Source: Hoeflea sp038900095
GTDB lineage: Bacteria > Pseudomonadota > Alphaproteobacteria > Rhizobiales > Rhizobiaceae
Assembly: GCF_038900095.1 (NCBI RefSeq)
Contig: NZ_JBBMQQ010000003.1
Location: 62,001 to 126,000, forward strand
DNA: 64,000 bases
Direction: 5' to 3'
Shown: one piece after another, positions 37,302-46,143 of the stretch
Layout: every line of letters begins with the position of its first letter
How positions within the stretch are numbered: the first letter of the stretch is position 1
Made by a program: the position numbers and the translations under genes
Notes under the pieces: model-generated
Told to the model about the DNA's origin: nothing
The model's database searches: none
Seen by the model: only the letters and a program-made list of their open reading frames with translations

Positions 37302-39713
37302 TTACCCCCTGAGCACGCCGCCGGAGGATTTTTCGACATTGGCAATGACGGATTTCGCCAGCTTGTCGAGATCTTCCTCGGTCAAGGTGCGGTCGCGCGG
37401 CTGGATGGTGAGCTCGATGGCGACCGACTTCTTGCCTTCGCCGAGCGACGGGCCTTCGAACAGGTCGAAGACATTGACGCCAGCGATCAGCTGCTTGTCG
37501 GCACCTTGCGCGGCGCGGATCAGCGTCGCGGCGGGCACAGTGCTGTCGACGACAAAGGCGAAATCGCGGCGCAGCGCCTGGAACGCCGAAAGCTCCAGCA
37601 CCGGCTTGGTGCGGGTCGCCTTGCGCTTGGGTTCGGGAATCCTGTCGATGAAGACTTCAAAGCCGCACAGCGGACCGGAGACATCGAGCGCATCGAGCGT
37701 GTTGGGGTGGAACTCGCCAAAATGCCCCAGAACCACCTTCGGGCCGAGCTTGATCAGGCCGGAACGGCCGGGGTGGTACCAGTCAGGGCCACCCTGTTCG
37801 ATCTGGACATTGGCCATCGGCAGGCCGCAGGCTTCAAGAGCGGCCAGCGCATCGGCCTTGGCGTCGAACACGCCGACCGGCTTGGCGGCGCCATCCCAGT
37901 GGCGGCCGGATCCGGTCAGGCCGGCGGTGCCACGGCGGATGCCGCCTGCAACACGGCGCTGACCTTTCGGCGTGTCGTCCTCATAGGTTCCGGAAACCTC
38001 GAACAGCGCCACATCGCCATAGCCGCGGGCGGCATTGCGGCCTGCGGCGGAAATCAGGCCCGGCAGCAGCGAGGGCCGCATGTCGGACATCTCGGCGGCA
38101 ATCGGGTTGGCGAGCTTGAGCTCGGGCCTGCCACCGCCGAACAGCTTTGCCTGATCTTCGGAAATGAACGACCAGGTGACAGCCTCGAGCATGCCGCGTG
38201 CAGCCAGCGCGCGCTTGGCATTGCGTGTGCGGATCTGCAGCGTGGTCAGGATCTTCTTGTTGACCGCGCCCATCGAGGACAATGGCTGCGGCTTGATGTT
38301 GTCAACGCCGTGGATGCGCATGACCTCTTCGACCAGGTCTGCCTTGCCATCGATATCCGGGCGCCAGGACGGCACCGTGACGGAGACGGTCTCGCCGGAC
38401 CCGGAGACCTCGAAGCCGAGGCCGGTCAGGATACCTGTGGCTTCCTCGTTGGACACCGAAAGACCGGTCAGGCGTCCGACTTCGGCGAAGGGGAACTCGA
38501 CGACCTTCTTGTCATGGCCCTTGTAGCCGGTGACCCGGGACGCCGCTGCCTTGCCGCCGCACATTGCGAGCACCAGTTCGGTGGTGCGCTCAAGGCCGGG
38601 GACCATGTACTCGGGATCGACGCCGCGCTCGAAGCGGTAGCGGGCATCGGTGATGATGCCCTGGCTGCGGCCGGTCTTGGCGATGTTGATCGGATCCCAG
38701 AGAGCGGATTCAATGAGCACATTGGTGGTGTTCTCATCACAGCCCGAATGCTCGCCGCCCATGATGCCGCCGATGGATTCGGGGCCATTGTCATCGGCGA
38801 TGACGACATTGGTCGGGTTGAGCGTGTAGGTGCGGGTATCGAGGGCCACTATTTCCTCGCCCTCATGGGCACGGCGCACCACCAGGTCGCCCTTGACCTT
38901 GTCGGCATCAAAGACGTGCATCGGCCGGCCCTGGTCGAAGGTCATGTAGTTGGTCACATCGACCAGCGCCGAGATCGGACGCAGGCCGATGGCCAGAAGC
39001 CGCTTCTGCATCCATTTCGGGCTCGGGCCGTTCTTGACGCCACGCACCAGCCGCCAGGCAAAGCCGGGGCAGAGGCTCTCGTCGTCGAGCACGATCCGGA
39101 TCTCCTGCGTGGTCTCGCCTTCGACGGCGAAATCCGGTGCTTTCGGTGTCTTCAGCTTGCCGAGGCCGGAGGCTGCCAGATCGCGGGCGATGCCGTAGAT
39201 CGAGGTGCAGTCGGGACGGTTCGGCGTCAGATTGATCTCGATGACCGGATCATCAAGCCCGGCATAGGCGGCAAACGATGTGCCCACCGGCGCATCTTCC
39301 GGCAGGTCGATGATGCCGTCATGCTCGTCGGACATGTCGAGCTCTCTTTCCGAGCACATCATGCCATGGCTTTCGACACCGCGGATCTTGCCGACGGACA
39401 GGGTCACGTCGATGCCGGGGACATAGGTGCCGGGCTCGGCCAGCGCACCGATCAGGCCGGCGCGGGCATTGGGGGCGCCGCAAACGATCTGCACCGGCTT
39501 GCCGTCGCCCTTGTCGACCATCAGCACGCGCAGCTTGTCGGCGTCAGGGTGCGGCTCGGCGGAAATCACCCTTGCAATGGTGAAGGGCTGGTAGGCCGCC
39601 TTGTCATCGACATCCTCGACCTCGAGGCCGATTGCAGTCAGGCGTTCGCAGATCTGTTCCAGCGAGGCGTCGGTTTCAAGGTGATCCTTGAGCCAGGAGA
39701 GTGTGAACTTCAT
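37302..39713 (-). CDS. pheT: Phenylalanine--tRNA ligase beta subunit
   Basis: The 803-residue subunit of the (alpha-beta)2 enzyme has the usual order of domains: tRNA-binding OB fold (about 40-150, ARVISAEPHPDADKLRV), B3/B4 editing domain (about 210-380), B5 (about 400-470), a catalytic-like core and the C-terminal anticodon-binding FDX-ACB domain (about 710-803). It pairs with PheS. Here an extra 173-residue gene separates the two subunits. Confidence 0.97.
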   Translation of the reverse strand: MKFTLSWLKDHLETDASLEQICERLTAIGLEVEDVDDKAAYQPFTIARVISAEPHPDADKLRVLMVDKGDGKPVQIVCGAPNARAGLIGALAEPGTYVPGIDVTLSVGKIRGVESHGMMCSERELDMSDEHDGIIDLPEDAPVGTSFAAYAGLDDPVIEINLTPNRPDCTSIYGIARDLAASGLGKLKTPKAPDFAVEGETTQEIRIVLDDESLCPGFAWRLVRGVKNGPSPKWMQKRLLAIGLRPISALVDVTNYMTFDQGRPMHVFDADKVKGDLVVRRAHEGEEIVALDTRTYTLNPTNVVIADDNGPESIGGIMGGEHSGCDENTTNVLIESALWDPINIAKTGRSQGIITDARYRFERGVDPEYMVPGLERTTELVLAMCGGKAAASRVTGYKGHDKKVVEFPFAEVGRLTGLSVSNEEATGILTGLGFEVSGSGETVSVTVPSWRPDIDGKADLVEEVMRIHGVDNIKPQPLSSMGAVNKKILTTLQIRTRNAKRALAARGMLEAVTWSFISEDQAKLFGGGRPELKLANPIAAEMSDMRPSLLPGLISAAGRNAARGYGDVALFEVSGTYEDDTPKGQRRVAGGIRRGTAGLTGSGRHWDGAAKPVGVFDAKADALAALEACGLPMANVQIEQGGPDWYHPGRSGLIKLGPKVVLGHFGEFHPNTLDALDVSGPLCGFEVFIDRIPEPKRKATRTKPVLELSAFQALRRDFAFVVDSTVPAATLIRAAQGADKQLIAGVNVFDLFEGPSLGEGKKSVAIELTIQPRDRTLTEEDLDKLAKSVIANVEKSSGGVLRG

Positions 39714-39731
39714 TCTATTTTCCTCGGACCA

Positions 39732-40253
39732 TTATTCTTCGACGGTGTCTGCAACATCAGGGGCATCAGCCTGCCTTGCAGCCCATTCGAAACATTCGCT
39801 TTGGCATTGCTTCAGGAACGCGACCGGTTCAGAGACGGAAACTCCAAGCCGGCGGCTTCCTGCAACGAACCCGTTGATGGTCTCATCATCCATTTCACCA
39901 CTGTCGAGATGGTCTCTCCCAACCACTATGGCCGTCAGCAGAGGCATTTCGTGTGAATGGCAGTAGGCAAGAAGGTCGTCCATGTGCCCGTGTTTGCCGT
40001 TCATTCTCAGACGGGCCTTGCTCCACGTCAGTCCATTCGCGGCCGCCAGATCACCATAGCTGATATACCGCTTTTCCTTGGCGGACCTGGTCAGCGCCGC
40101 TATCGACGTTGCCAGGTCCAGGCCTTTTCCATGGCGCCGGTTTCGATCGACAATCAGCTCCTGATACAAGGTGGACCGCGTCTTGCCGGCACGCTCATGG
40201 TTCGCAATCCATTGATCAATGTCGGCGTCAGATTTGATTTCCAGATTTGCCAT
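39732..40253 (-). CDS. Hypothetical protein inserted between pheS and pheT
   Basis: The 173-residue cytoplasmic protein has a helical N-terminal third, a middle block YISYGDLAAANG ... MPLLTAIVV (about 63-111) and a C-terminal block NGFVAGSRRLGVSVSEPVAFL. The middle block recalls the helix-turn-helix-like DNA-contact part of alkyltransferase-like proteins (YGDLA style), but the PCHR acceptor is missing. I cannot assign a function. It lies 28 bases after pheS and 18 before pheT on the same strand, so it is co-transcribed with them. Confidence 0.75.
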   Translation of the reverse strand: MANLEIKSDADIDQWIANHERAGKTRSTLYQELIVDRNRRHGKGLDLATSIAALTRSAKEKRYISYGDLAAANGLTWSKARLRMNGKHGHMDDLLAYCHSHEMPLLTAIVVGRDHLDSGEMDDETINGFVAGSRRLGVSVSEPVAFLKQCQSECFEWAARQADAPDVADTVEE

Positions 40254-40281
40254 GTGAATTGCCGATCTCTTGGTTGGTGGA

Positions 40282-41367
40282 TTACGCGCTCAGGCCGCTG
40301 AACAATGTCGGCATGTCGAGCGGGCGGAAGCCGTAATGGTTGATCCAGCGCACATCAGCGTCGAAATAGTCGCGCAGGTCGGGCATGCCGTATTTCAGCG
40401 TGGCGATGCGGTCGATCCCCATGCCCCAGGCAAAGCCCTGGTACTCGTCGGGATCAAGCCCGCCGGCGCGCAATACATTGGGATGCACCATGCCGCAGCC
40501 GAGGATTTCCATCCAGTCGGTGCCTTCGCCGAACTTGACGATCGGGCCGGAGGTGCGGTCACACTGGATATCAACCTCGAACGAGGGCTCGGTGAAGGGG
40601 AAGAAGGACGGCCGGAACCGCATGGTGACGTTGTCGACCTCGAAGAAGGCCTTGCAGAACTCTTCCAGCACCCAGCGCAAATGGCCGACATTGGCGGTCT
40701 TGTCGATTACCAGCCCCTCGAGCTGATGGAACATCGGCGAGTGGGTGGCGTCGGAATCCTGCCGGTAGGTCTTGCCCGGAATGACAATGCGGATCGGCGG
40801 CTTCTGCGCTTCCATGGTGCGGATCTGAACCGGCGAAGTGTGGGTGCGCAGCACCTTGCGCTCGCCATCTGCGTTCGGCTGGAAAAAGAACGTGTCGTGC
40901 ATTTCGCGCGCCGGATGGCCGTCGGGGAAATTGAGCGCGGTGAAATTGTAGTAGTCGGTCTCGATATCCGGACCCTCGGCAATCGAGAAGCCCATGTCGG
41001 CGAAGATCGCGGTGATCTCGTCGATGACCTGGCTGATCGGATGGATGCGGCCGCGCTCGGCCGGAGACGAGCGCACAGGCAGGCTGACATCGACGGTCTC
41101 GCGCGCCAGCCGCTCGGTGATGGCTGCGTTTCGCAGTTCGGCCTTGCGGGCGGCAATGGCATCGGCAACGCGGGCCTTGAGACCGTTGATCGCCGGGCCG
41201 GCCTCCTGGCGTTCATCGGGCGTCATTTTGCCGAGGCCCTTGAGCAATTCGGACACCGAGCCCTTTTTGCCGAGTGCCGCGACCCGCACGGCCTCGATGG
41301 CCGCCTCATCCGCGGCTGCGGCGATCTCGTCCATGATGGAGGTTTCAAGCGTCTGGTACTGGCTCAT
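40282..41367 (-). CDS. pheS: Phenylalanine--tRNA ligase alpha subunit
   Basis: The 361-residue catalytic subunit is a class II synthetase. Motif 2 is in FRPSFFPFTEPSFEVD, and motif 3-type residues lie in WGMGIDRIATLKYG; the Phe pocket sequence EILGCGMVHPNVL is intact. A coiled-coil N-terminal arm (about 1-90) binds tRNA. A terminator sits upstream, ending rplT, so pheS starts its own transcript with the unknown gene and pheT. Confidence 0.97.
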   Translation of the reverse strand: MSQYQTLETSIMDEIAAAADEAAIEAVRVAALGKKGSVSELLKGLGKMTPDERQEAGPAINGLKARVADAIAARKAELRNAAITERLARETVDVSLPVRSSPAERGRIHPISQVIDEITAIFADMGFSIAEGPDIETDYYNFTALNFPDGHPAREMHDTFFFQPNADGERKVLRTHTSPVQIRTMEAQKPPIRIVIPGKTYRQDSDATHSPMFHQLEGLVIDKTANVGHLRWVLEEFCKAFFEVDNVTMRFRPSFFPFTEPSFEVDIQCDRTSGPIVKFGEGTDWMEILGCGMVHPNVLRAGGLDPDEYQGFAWGMGIDRIATLKYGMPDLRDYFDADVRWINHYGFRPLDMPTLFSGLSA

Positions 41368-41460
41368 GGTCTTTGACTGTCCGTATCTGGCGGGGCTGTT
41401 GGCCCGTGCTTAAACGAATTGGCACTCTCGAGAAACAGGCGATTGCCCGGTTCTGAAACG

Positions 41461-41492
41461 AAAAAACCCCGCGCCAGCCGTGCCAGCGCGGG
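41461..41492 (-). terminator. Rho-independent terminator after rplT
   Basis: On the minus strand CCCGCGC ... GCGCGGG forms a stem with an 11-base loop, followed by GTTTTTT. It lies 40 bases after the rplT stop and separates the L35-L20 operon from pheS. Confidence 0.8.
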
Positions 41493-41531
41493 ATCCCAAA
41501 ATTCAAACTCTGTGTTCGGGAAAACGCTGGC

Positions 41532-41933
41532 TTAGGCGACAGCGCTTTCAAATTCGTTCTTCGTCGAATCCTTGAGATACTCAAGCGCCTTCTTGGAAGA
41601 GGCAATGAGCACACCGAATGCTTCCGCGTCATGGATCGCCATGTCGGACAGCACCTTGCGGTCGACCTCGATGCCGGCCTTGGTCAGACCGTCGATGAAG
41701 CGGCCGTATGTCAGGCCGTGCTCGCGGACGGCAGCGTTGATACGCTGGATCCAGAGAGCGCGGAAATTCCGCTTCCGGACCTTGCGGTCGCGGTAGGCGT
41801 ACTGCATCGACTTGTCGACGGCAGCCTTGGCTGCGCGGATGGTATTCTTGCGGCGTCCGTAAAAGCCCTTGGCTTTCTTCAGAACCTTCTTGTGCTTTGC
41901 GTGGGCGGTAACGCCCCGTTTTACACGTGCCAT
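41532..41933 (-). CDS. rplT: 50S ribosomal protein L20
   Basis: The 133-residue rRNA-binding protein starts MARVKRGVTAHAKHKKVLKKAKGF and is basic throughout its long N-terminal helix, then holds the conserved WIQRINAAVREHGLTY block. It is essential in 50S assembly and in some bacteria represses its own operon. It follows rpmI by 37 bases in the same operon. The C-terminal tail is a little longer than in E. coli, as usual in alphaproteobacteria. Confidence 0.98.
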   Translation of the reverse strand: MARVKRGVTAHAKHKKVLKKAKGFYGRRKNTIRAAKAAVDKSMQYAYRDRKVRKRNFRALWIQRINAAVREHGLTYGRFIDGLTKAGIEVDRKVLSDMAIHDAEAFGVLIASSKKALEYLKDSTKNEFESAVA

Positions 41934-41970
41934 ATCATGATCTCCTTAAAATCGCTGGTCCCGGCTCTGC

Positions 41971-42171
41971 TCAGAGGCCGTTGGGGAGGAACTTCTTGAC
42001 GATCTTGGCGTCAGGCTCGGAAAGAACCATGGTGCCGCGTGCGTCGCGAATGAACTTGTTGGACCGCTTGATCATGCCATGGCGCTTGCCGGCGGCTGCA
42101 GCGAGGACCTTGCCGCTCGCCGTGATCTTGAACCGCTTCTTGGCAGACGATTTCGTCTTCATCTTGGGCAT
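41971..42171 (-). CDS. rpmI: 50S ribosomal protein L35
   Basis: The 66-residue basic protein begins MPKMKTKSSAKKRFKITASG and contains KRHGMIKRSNKFIRDARG, both diagnostic of bL35. It precedes rplT in a two-gene operon. infC lies 263 bases upstream and has its own terminator, so rpmI-rplT seems to have a separate promoter in that gap. Confidence 0.98.
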   Translation of the reverse strand: MPKMKTKSSAKKRFKITASGKVLAAAAGKRHGMIKRSNKFIRDARGTMVLSEPDAKIVKKFLPNGL

Positions 42172-42380
42172 TTCGCTACTCCTTGTCAGGCCTCAGGGTG
42201 TCTTGTGGACACCACAGGGCCATTTCTTGTTGGGTGAGATGCAAGTGGAAGAAGACCCCAAATGCATCAAGCGTTTGAAACCGCCTCGGCATGCCCTGCC
42301 GGCCGGTTTGAACGCGCGCCTTATAGCCGTAGCCTGAGAAAAGCGCAACGGGCGTTCGACTGAATCAGCGTGATTAAAGC

Positions 42381-42411
42381 AAAAACCGGCCCTGGCACTC
42401 GCCGGACCGGT
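42381..42411 (-). terminator. Rho-independent terminator after infC
   Basis: On the minus strand ACCGGTCC pairs with GGGCCGGT (one G-U), with an inner GGC/GCC extension, and a run of five T residues follows. It lies 20 bases after the infC stop, so infC and rpmI-rplT are probably not a single simple transcript. The remaining gap to rpmI (42172-42380) shows no gene. Confidence 0.75.
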
Positions 42412-42433
42412 CTGCATCAGGCTGTTCCGGGTG

Positions 42434-42970
42434 TTATTTCGGCGCCAGAACCATCATCATCTGACGACCCTCGAGCTTCGGCTCGGCCTCGACCTTGGCG
42501 ATCTCGACGGTGTCATCCTTGACCTTCTGGAGAAGCTTCATGCCGAGTTCCATGTGGGCCATTTCACGGCCACGGAACCGCAAGGTCACCTTCACCTTGT
42601 CGCCTTCGTCAAAGAAGCGGTTCATGGCGCGCATCTTCACGTCATAATCATGCGTGTCGATGTTGGGGCGCATCTTGATTTCCTTGACCTCGACGGTCTT
42701 CTGCTTCTTGCGCGCCTCGGAGGCTTTCTTCTGGGACGCGTATTTCAGCTTGCCCAGATCAACGATCTTGCAAACGGGCACGTCACCCGCGGAGTTGATC
42801 TCGACAAGGTCAAGGCCAACCTCTTCGGCCATGGCCAACGCCTGCTCGGTCGGCACGACGCCGTGGTTCTGGCCTTCGGAGTCGATGAGCTGGACCGTCG
42901 GGGTCCGGATATTCTGGTTCGCGCGGGGGCCTTCGTTGGCGGTTGGCGGCGCTCTAAATGGTCTGCGAAT
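42434..42970 (-). CDS. infC: Translation initiation factor IF-3 (ATT start)
   Basis: The 178-residue factor has the N-terminal domain (IRRPFRAPPTANEG ... VQLIDSEGQNHGVVPTEQALAMA), a basic linker and the C-terminal domain ending GRQMMMVLAPK. No ATG or GTG fits the family N-terminus. The start is ATT at 42970, with CAGGAG 9 bases upstream. A rare AUU start is the known device by which IF-3 represses its own translation, so that feedback is expected here. A GTG at 42856 would remove 38 conserved residues. Confidence 0.95.
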   Translation of the reverse strand: MRRPFRAPPTANEGPRANQNIRTPTVQLIDSEGQNHGVVPTEQALAMAEEVGLDLVEINSAGDVPVCKIVDLGKLKYASQKKASEARKKQKTVEVKEIKMRPNIDTHDYDVKMRAMNRFFDEGDKVKVTLRFRGREMAHMELGMKLLQKVKDDTVEIAKVEAEPKLEGRQMMMVLAPK

Positions 42971-43164
42971 GGTTTTGGTCTCCTGGTTAACTCGTCAAAT
43001 TCCGCCGGTTGCGGCACGCGAGTATGTATGTCTCGAGCGCAATGTCGTCATCGGCAGGCCGGTGTCAATAGCACGGCTTTGCGAAAAAATCACCACAGGG
43101 CCAGTTACGGGCGCGCGAATCTTGTAAAACAGGCGAAATCGACGAAACCGGGAGCACAGCAGAG

Positions 43165-43962
43165 ATGACGGAACCAGTCGCCAGCAAGCTGGACGTGGGA
43201 ACGGGCGCAGACAAGCGCCCGATCGCGGCCCTGACCCGCAAGGCAACAGAAAAGGGCGCCGGATTGCCAGGCGTGGTCTGGCTCGGCGGCTACCGCTCGG
43301 ACATGACCGGCTCGAAAGCCGCGGCGCTGTGCCAGCAGGCCGGGCGCAACGGGCAGGCCTGCCTGCGGTTCGACTATTCAGGACACGGCGCTTCGGGCGG
43401 CAGCTTCCGTGACGGCACAATTTCGAGATGGCTGGAGGAAAGCCTGGCGGCATTCGACCATTACACCTCGGGACCGCAGATCCTTGTCGGCTCGTCGATG
43501 GGCGGCTGGATCGCGCTGCGCATGGTGCAGGAACTCAATGCGCGCGGCCAGGGCGACCGGGTGGCGGGTCTGGTGCTGATCGCGCCGGCGCCGGATTTCA
43601 CACTGGAGCTGATGGAGCCGGAGCTGACCGATGCCCAGCGCCAGGCGCTCGAGCGGGACGGTTTTTACGAAGAACCCACGCCCTACGGGCCCGATCCGAA
43701 CGTGTTTACCCGGGCGCTGTTCGAGGACGGGCGCAAGAACCGGGTGCTGGACGGGTTGATCGAGACCGGTGCGCCGGTTCACATCGTCCAGGGCATGGCA
43801 GATCCGGATGTGCCGTGGCGCCATGCGCTCAAACTTGTCGAGCACCTGCCTTCGGAGAATGTCACCGTGACGCTGATCCGCGACGGCGACCACCGGCTGT
43901 CACGGGACGAGGATATCGCGCGCATTCTGTCGGCCGTGGACGGGATTGCAACCAGGCGCTGA
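43165..43962 (+). CDS. Alpha/beta hydrolase
   Basis: The 265-residue cytoplasmic serine hydrolase has the nucleophile elbow VGSSMGGW (S111), an acid candidate D213 or D215 in GMADPDVPW, and the histidine H243 in DGDHRLS. Upstream DYSGHGASGG marks the family loop. It resembles ABHD10-like acyl hydrolases. The substrate is unknown. It is divergent from infC. Confidence 0.85.
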   Translation: MTEPVASKLDVGTGADKRPIAALTRKATEKGAGLPGVVWLGGYRSDMTGSKAAALCQQAGRNGQACLRFDYSGHGASGGSFRDGTISRWLEESLAAFDHYTSGPQILVGSSMGGWIALRMVQELNARGQGDRVAGLVLIAPAPDFTLELMEPELTDAQRQALERDGFYEEPTPYGPDPNVFTRALFEDGRKNRVLDGLIETGAPVHIVQGMADPDVPWRHALKLVEHLPSENVTVTLIRDGDHRLSRDEDIARILSAVDGIATRR

Positions 43963-44216
43963 CAGGGCCTCTTTTTGCTTCAGACTGCTGTGGGACGGGT
44001 GGTTTCCGCCAGGCTTTGGCCTTGCGATCGAAAGACTGGCGCCCGTCTCCGGACTGCTCCAAAACCGTACACTTTCAGCACCTGCCGGCAGGTGTGATGC
44101 AAAAGCCGCGGCCGGTAACCATGTCTCGACAAGGATGGGGACATGCAATTGACTCTTCCGCCCATACGATCTTAACTCTTTGTTAACGAAATCGGACGGC
44201 GTGGAGTAAACCGGCA

Positions 44217-44825
44217 ATGTTTTGCGGACCGGGACGAACAAAGCGGGCAATGATTGCCCTGTTGGCGTCGATTGTACTGCCAGCGGGGGCGATGGCTTCC
44301 GAGCTTTCGATGCAAGTTGGGCGGGTGACCTCGCAACCGATCGGGCATTACGAATTCTGCAAGAAATTTTCTTCCGAATGCGAGCCGGTCAAAGGATCGG
44401 GCGCCGCGCCGAAGGTGACCGATTACGGCTGGGACGTGATCCGGGAAATCAACCGTGCGGTCAATTTTTCGGTGATGCCGAAGACCGATCTCGAGATGTT
44501 CGGCAAGGAAGAGGTCTGGACCTATCCTAACGTCGCCGGTGACTGCGAAGATTACGTGCTGCTCAAGCGCCACATGCTGATCGAGCGCGGTTTTTCGCCA
44601 GCCGACACCCTGATTACCGTGGTTCGCAAGCCCGATGGCGAAGGCCATGCTGTGCTGACGCTGAGGACCTCCGAAGGCGATTTCGTGCTCGACAACCTGG
44701 TCGACGAAGTCAAGAACTGGCGGGAAACCCCCTACAGCTACCTCAAGCGCCAGGCATCGAACAATTCCGGCCGCTGGGTCACCATCGAGAACGGTTCAGA
44801 CGTTCTGGTCGGCGCGCTGAAATAG
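44217..44825 (+). CDS. Transglutaminase-like cysteine protease (BTLCP/DUF920)
   Basis: The 202-residue exported protein has a signal peptide (about residues 1-28, through GAMA) and a bacterial transglutaminase-like fold. The triad is C110 in AGDCEDYVLLK, H144 in EGHAVLTL and D159 in FVLDNL. Family members of the LapG type cleave adhesins, though no adhesin or LapD gene is near, so the target is unknown. It is convergent with the MFS gene. Confidence 0.85.
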   Translation: MFCGPGRTKRAMIALLASIVLPAGAMASELSMQVGRVTSQPIGHYEFCKKFSSECEPVKGSGAAPKVTDYGWDVIREINRAVNFSVMPKTDLEMFGKEEVWTYPNVAGDCEDYVLLKRHMLIERGFSPADTLITVVRKPDGEGHAVLTLRTSEGDFVLDNLVDEVKNWRETPYSYLKRQASNNSGRWVTIENGSDVLVGALK

Positions 44826-44855
44826 CTCGTTCAGGGCAGACTGAAAGGCATGATG

Positions 44856-46088
44856 TCAGGCTGCCGGTGTGGCTGCTTCTGCCGCGGCTGCGCGGTTTTC
44901 AATCAAGCACAGTGCCCATGACGCAGAGACGCCGACGGCGGCCACCAGCATCAACAGAGCAAGCGTCAAACCTATGCCAGCATGGCTGATGGCCAGCGCC
45001 GTGCAAACCGGTGCGCCGGCCATCGCGAGCAGGCGAAGCGTGGCAAGATTGCCGGTCATGGCGCCATAGCCCTCGGTGCCGAACAAGCGCGCGGGAAGAA
45101 TGGCGCGGGCGATGAAGTTCAAGCCCTGGCCGATACCGAAGCTGACTGCAAATGCGATCACGATCAGCTCTCCGTCGAACCAGAGTCCCGCCACCAGGCA
45201 GACCAGGCCGAGCAGCAGGGTCGTGCTCGAAATCACTCCGACGACCGAAGACGACACCCGTTCCCCGGACAGCATCTCGATAAGCCTCGCGGCGACCTGC
45301 ATCGGGCCGATGACGGCACCGGCCAGAGCCGCGAGCGCTGCTGTGCGGCCCATCTCGCTCAAGATCAGGAAGAAGGATGTGTGCACTGCGGACATCAGGA
45401 AACTGCCGCCGGCAAAGGCGATGGCCATGAAAACGAAGGCGGCCGTGCGGTTTCCGGGTTTGAGAAGGCCGGGATCCCGGTTCGGAGCGGGGGCAGGCTG
45501 GGACCTGTCATGCGTTCCGGCCCTTCGCGGAACCATGGCGTGGATCGGCATGGCGATCAGCAGGTTGATAGCGGCCAGCACCAGACAGACGCCGCGCCAG
45601 TCCATGTATCCGAGCAGCCAGTGAATGAGCGGCCAGAAGACGGTGGAGGCAAAACCGGCAACAAGCGTGACATGGGCAATGGGGCGCCGGGCGTAACGGC
45701 CGTGAATGGCGGTCAATGCCGCGAAGCCGGTTTCATACTGAACCATGCGCGATGCGAATTCGATCACCAGCATGGCGACAACGAAGCCGGTCATGGACTG
45801 GACCAACGACAGGTTGACGAGGGCAAGCGCCGCCAGACACGACCCCGTGACCATCACCGGCCGTGCGCCGAAACGATCCATCGCCCGCCCCACCAGCGAA
45901 GCGGTGACCGCACTGGTCAGCAAGGCTGCGGAAAACACCCCGAAGACGAAACCGTTGCTCCAGCCCTGCGCGCGGGCGATCTCCGGCCCCAGGATGGCAA
46001 AAGGATAATACAGCGTTCCATAGCCAATGGTCATGGAGACGCCGATGAGCAGCGTCAGCGGCTCGACGCGGCGGGCCGGGCGGGTCAC
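44856..46088 (-). CDS. MFS transporter
   Basis: The 410-residue inner-membrane protein has 12 predicted helices. A loop between helices 2 and 3 holds GRAMDRFGARPV, the MFS signature. The substrate is not predictable; it resembles the OFA/monocarboxylate-like MFS group (YbfB/YjiJ or MCT style). It lies between the BTLCP gene (convergent) and capD-type gene (56 bases, same strand). Confidence 0.88.
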   Translation of the reverse strand: MTRPARRVEPLTLLIGVSMTIGYGTLYYPFAILGPEIARAQGWSNGFVFGVFSAALLTSAVTASLVGRAMDRFGARPVMVTGSCLAALALVNLSLVQSMTGFVVAMLVIEFASRMVQYETGFAALTAIHGRYARRPIAHVTLVAGFASTVFWPLIHWLLGYMDWRGVCLVLAAINLLIAMPIHAMVPRRAGTHDRSQPAPAPNRDPGLLKPGNRTAAFVFMAIAFAGGSFLMSAVHTSFFLILSEMGRTAALAALAGAVIGPMQVAARLIEMLSGERVSSSVVGVISSTTLLLGLVCLVAGLWFDGELIVIAFAVSFGIGQGLNFIARAILPARLFGTEGYGAMTGNLATLRLLAMAGAPVCTALAISHAGIGLTLALLMLVAAVGVSASWALCLIENRAAAAEAATPAA

Positions 46089-46143
46089 GACGCCAGCCCT
46101 GCAAGGATCGCGTTCCCTGCCCTTTCAAAGCAAGTCCGGGACA

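Noticed and set aside
37113..39956. 947-residue open frame on the plus strand
   Set aside because: It is the antisense shadow of pheT, with no recognisable domain.
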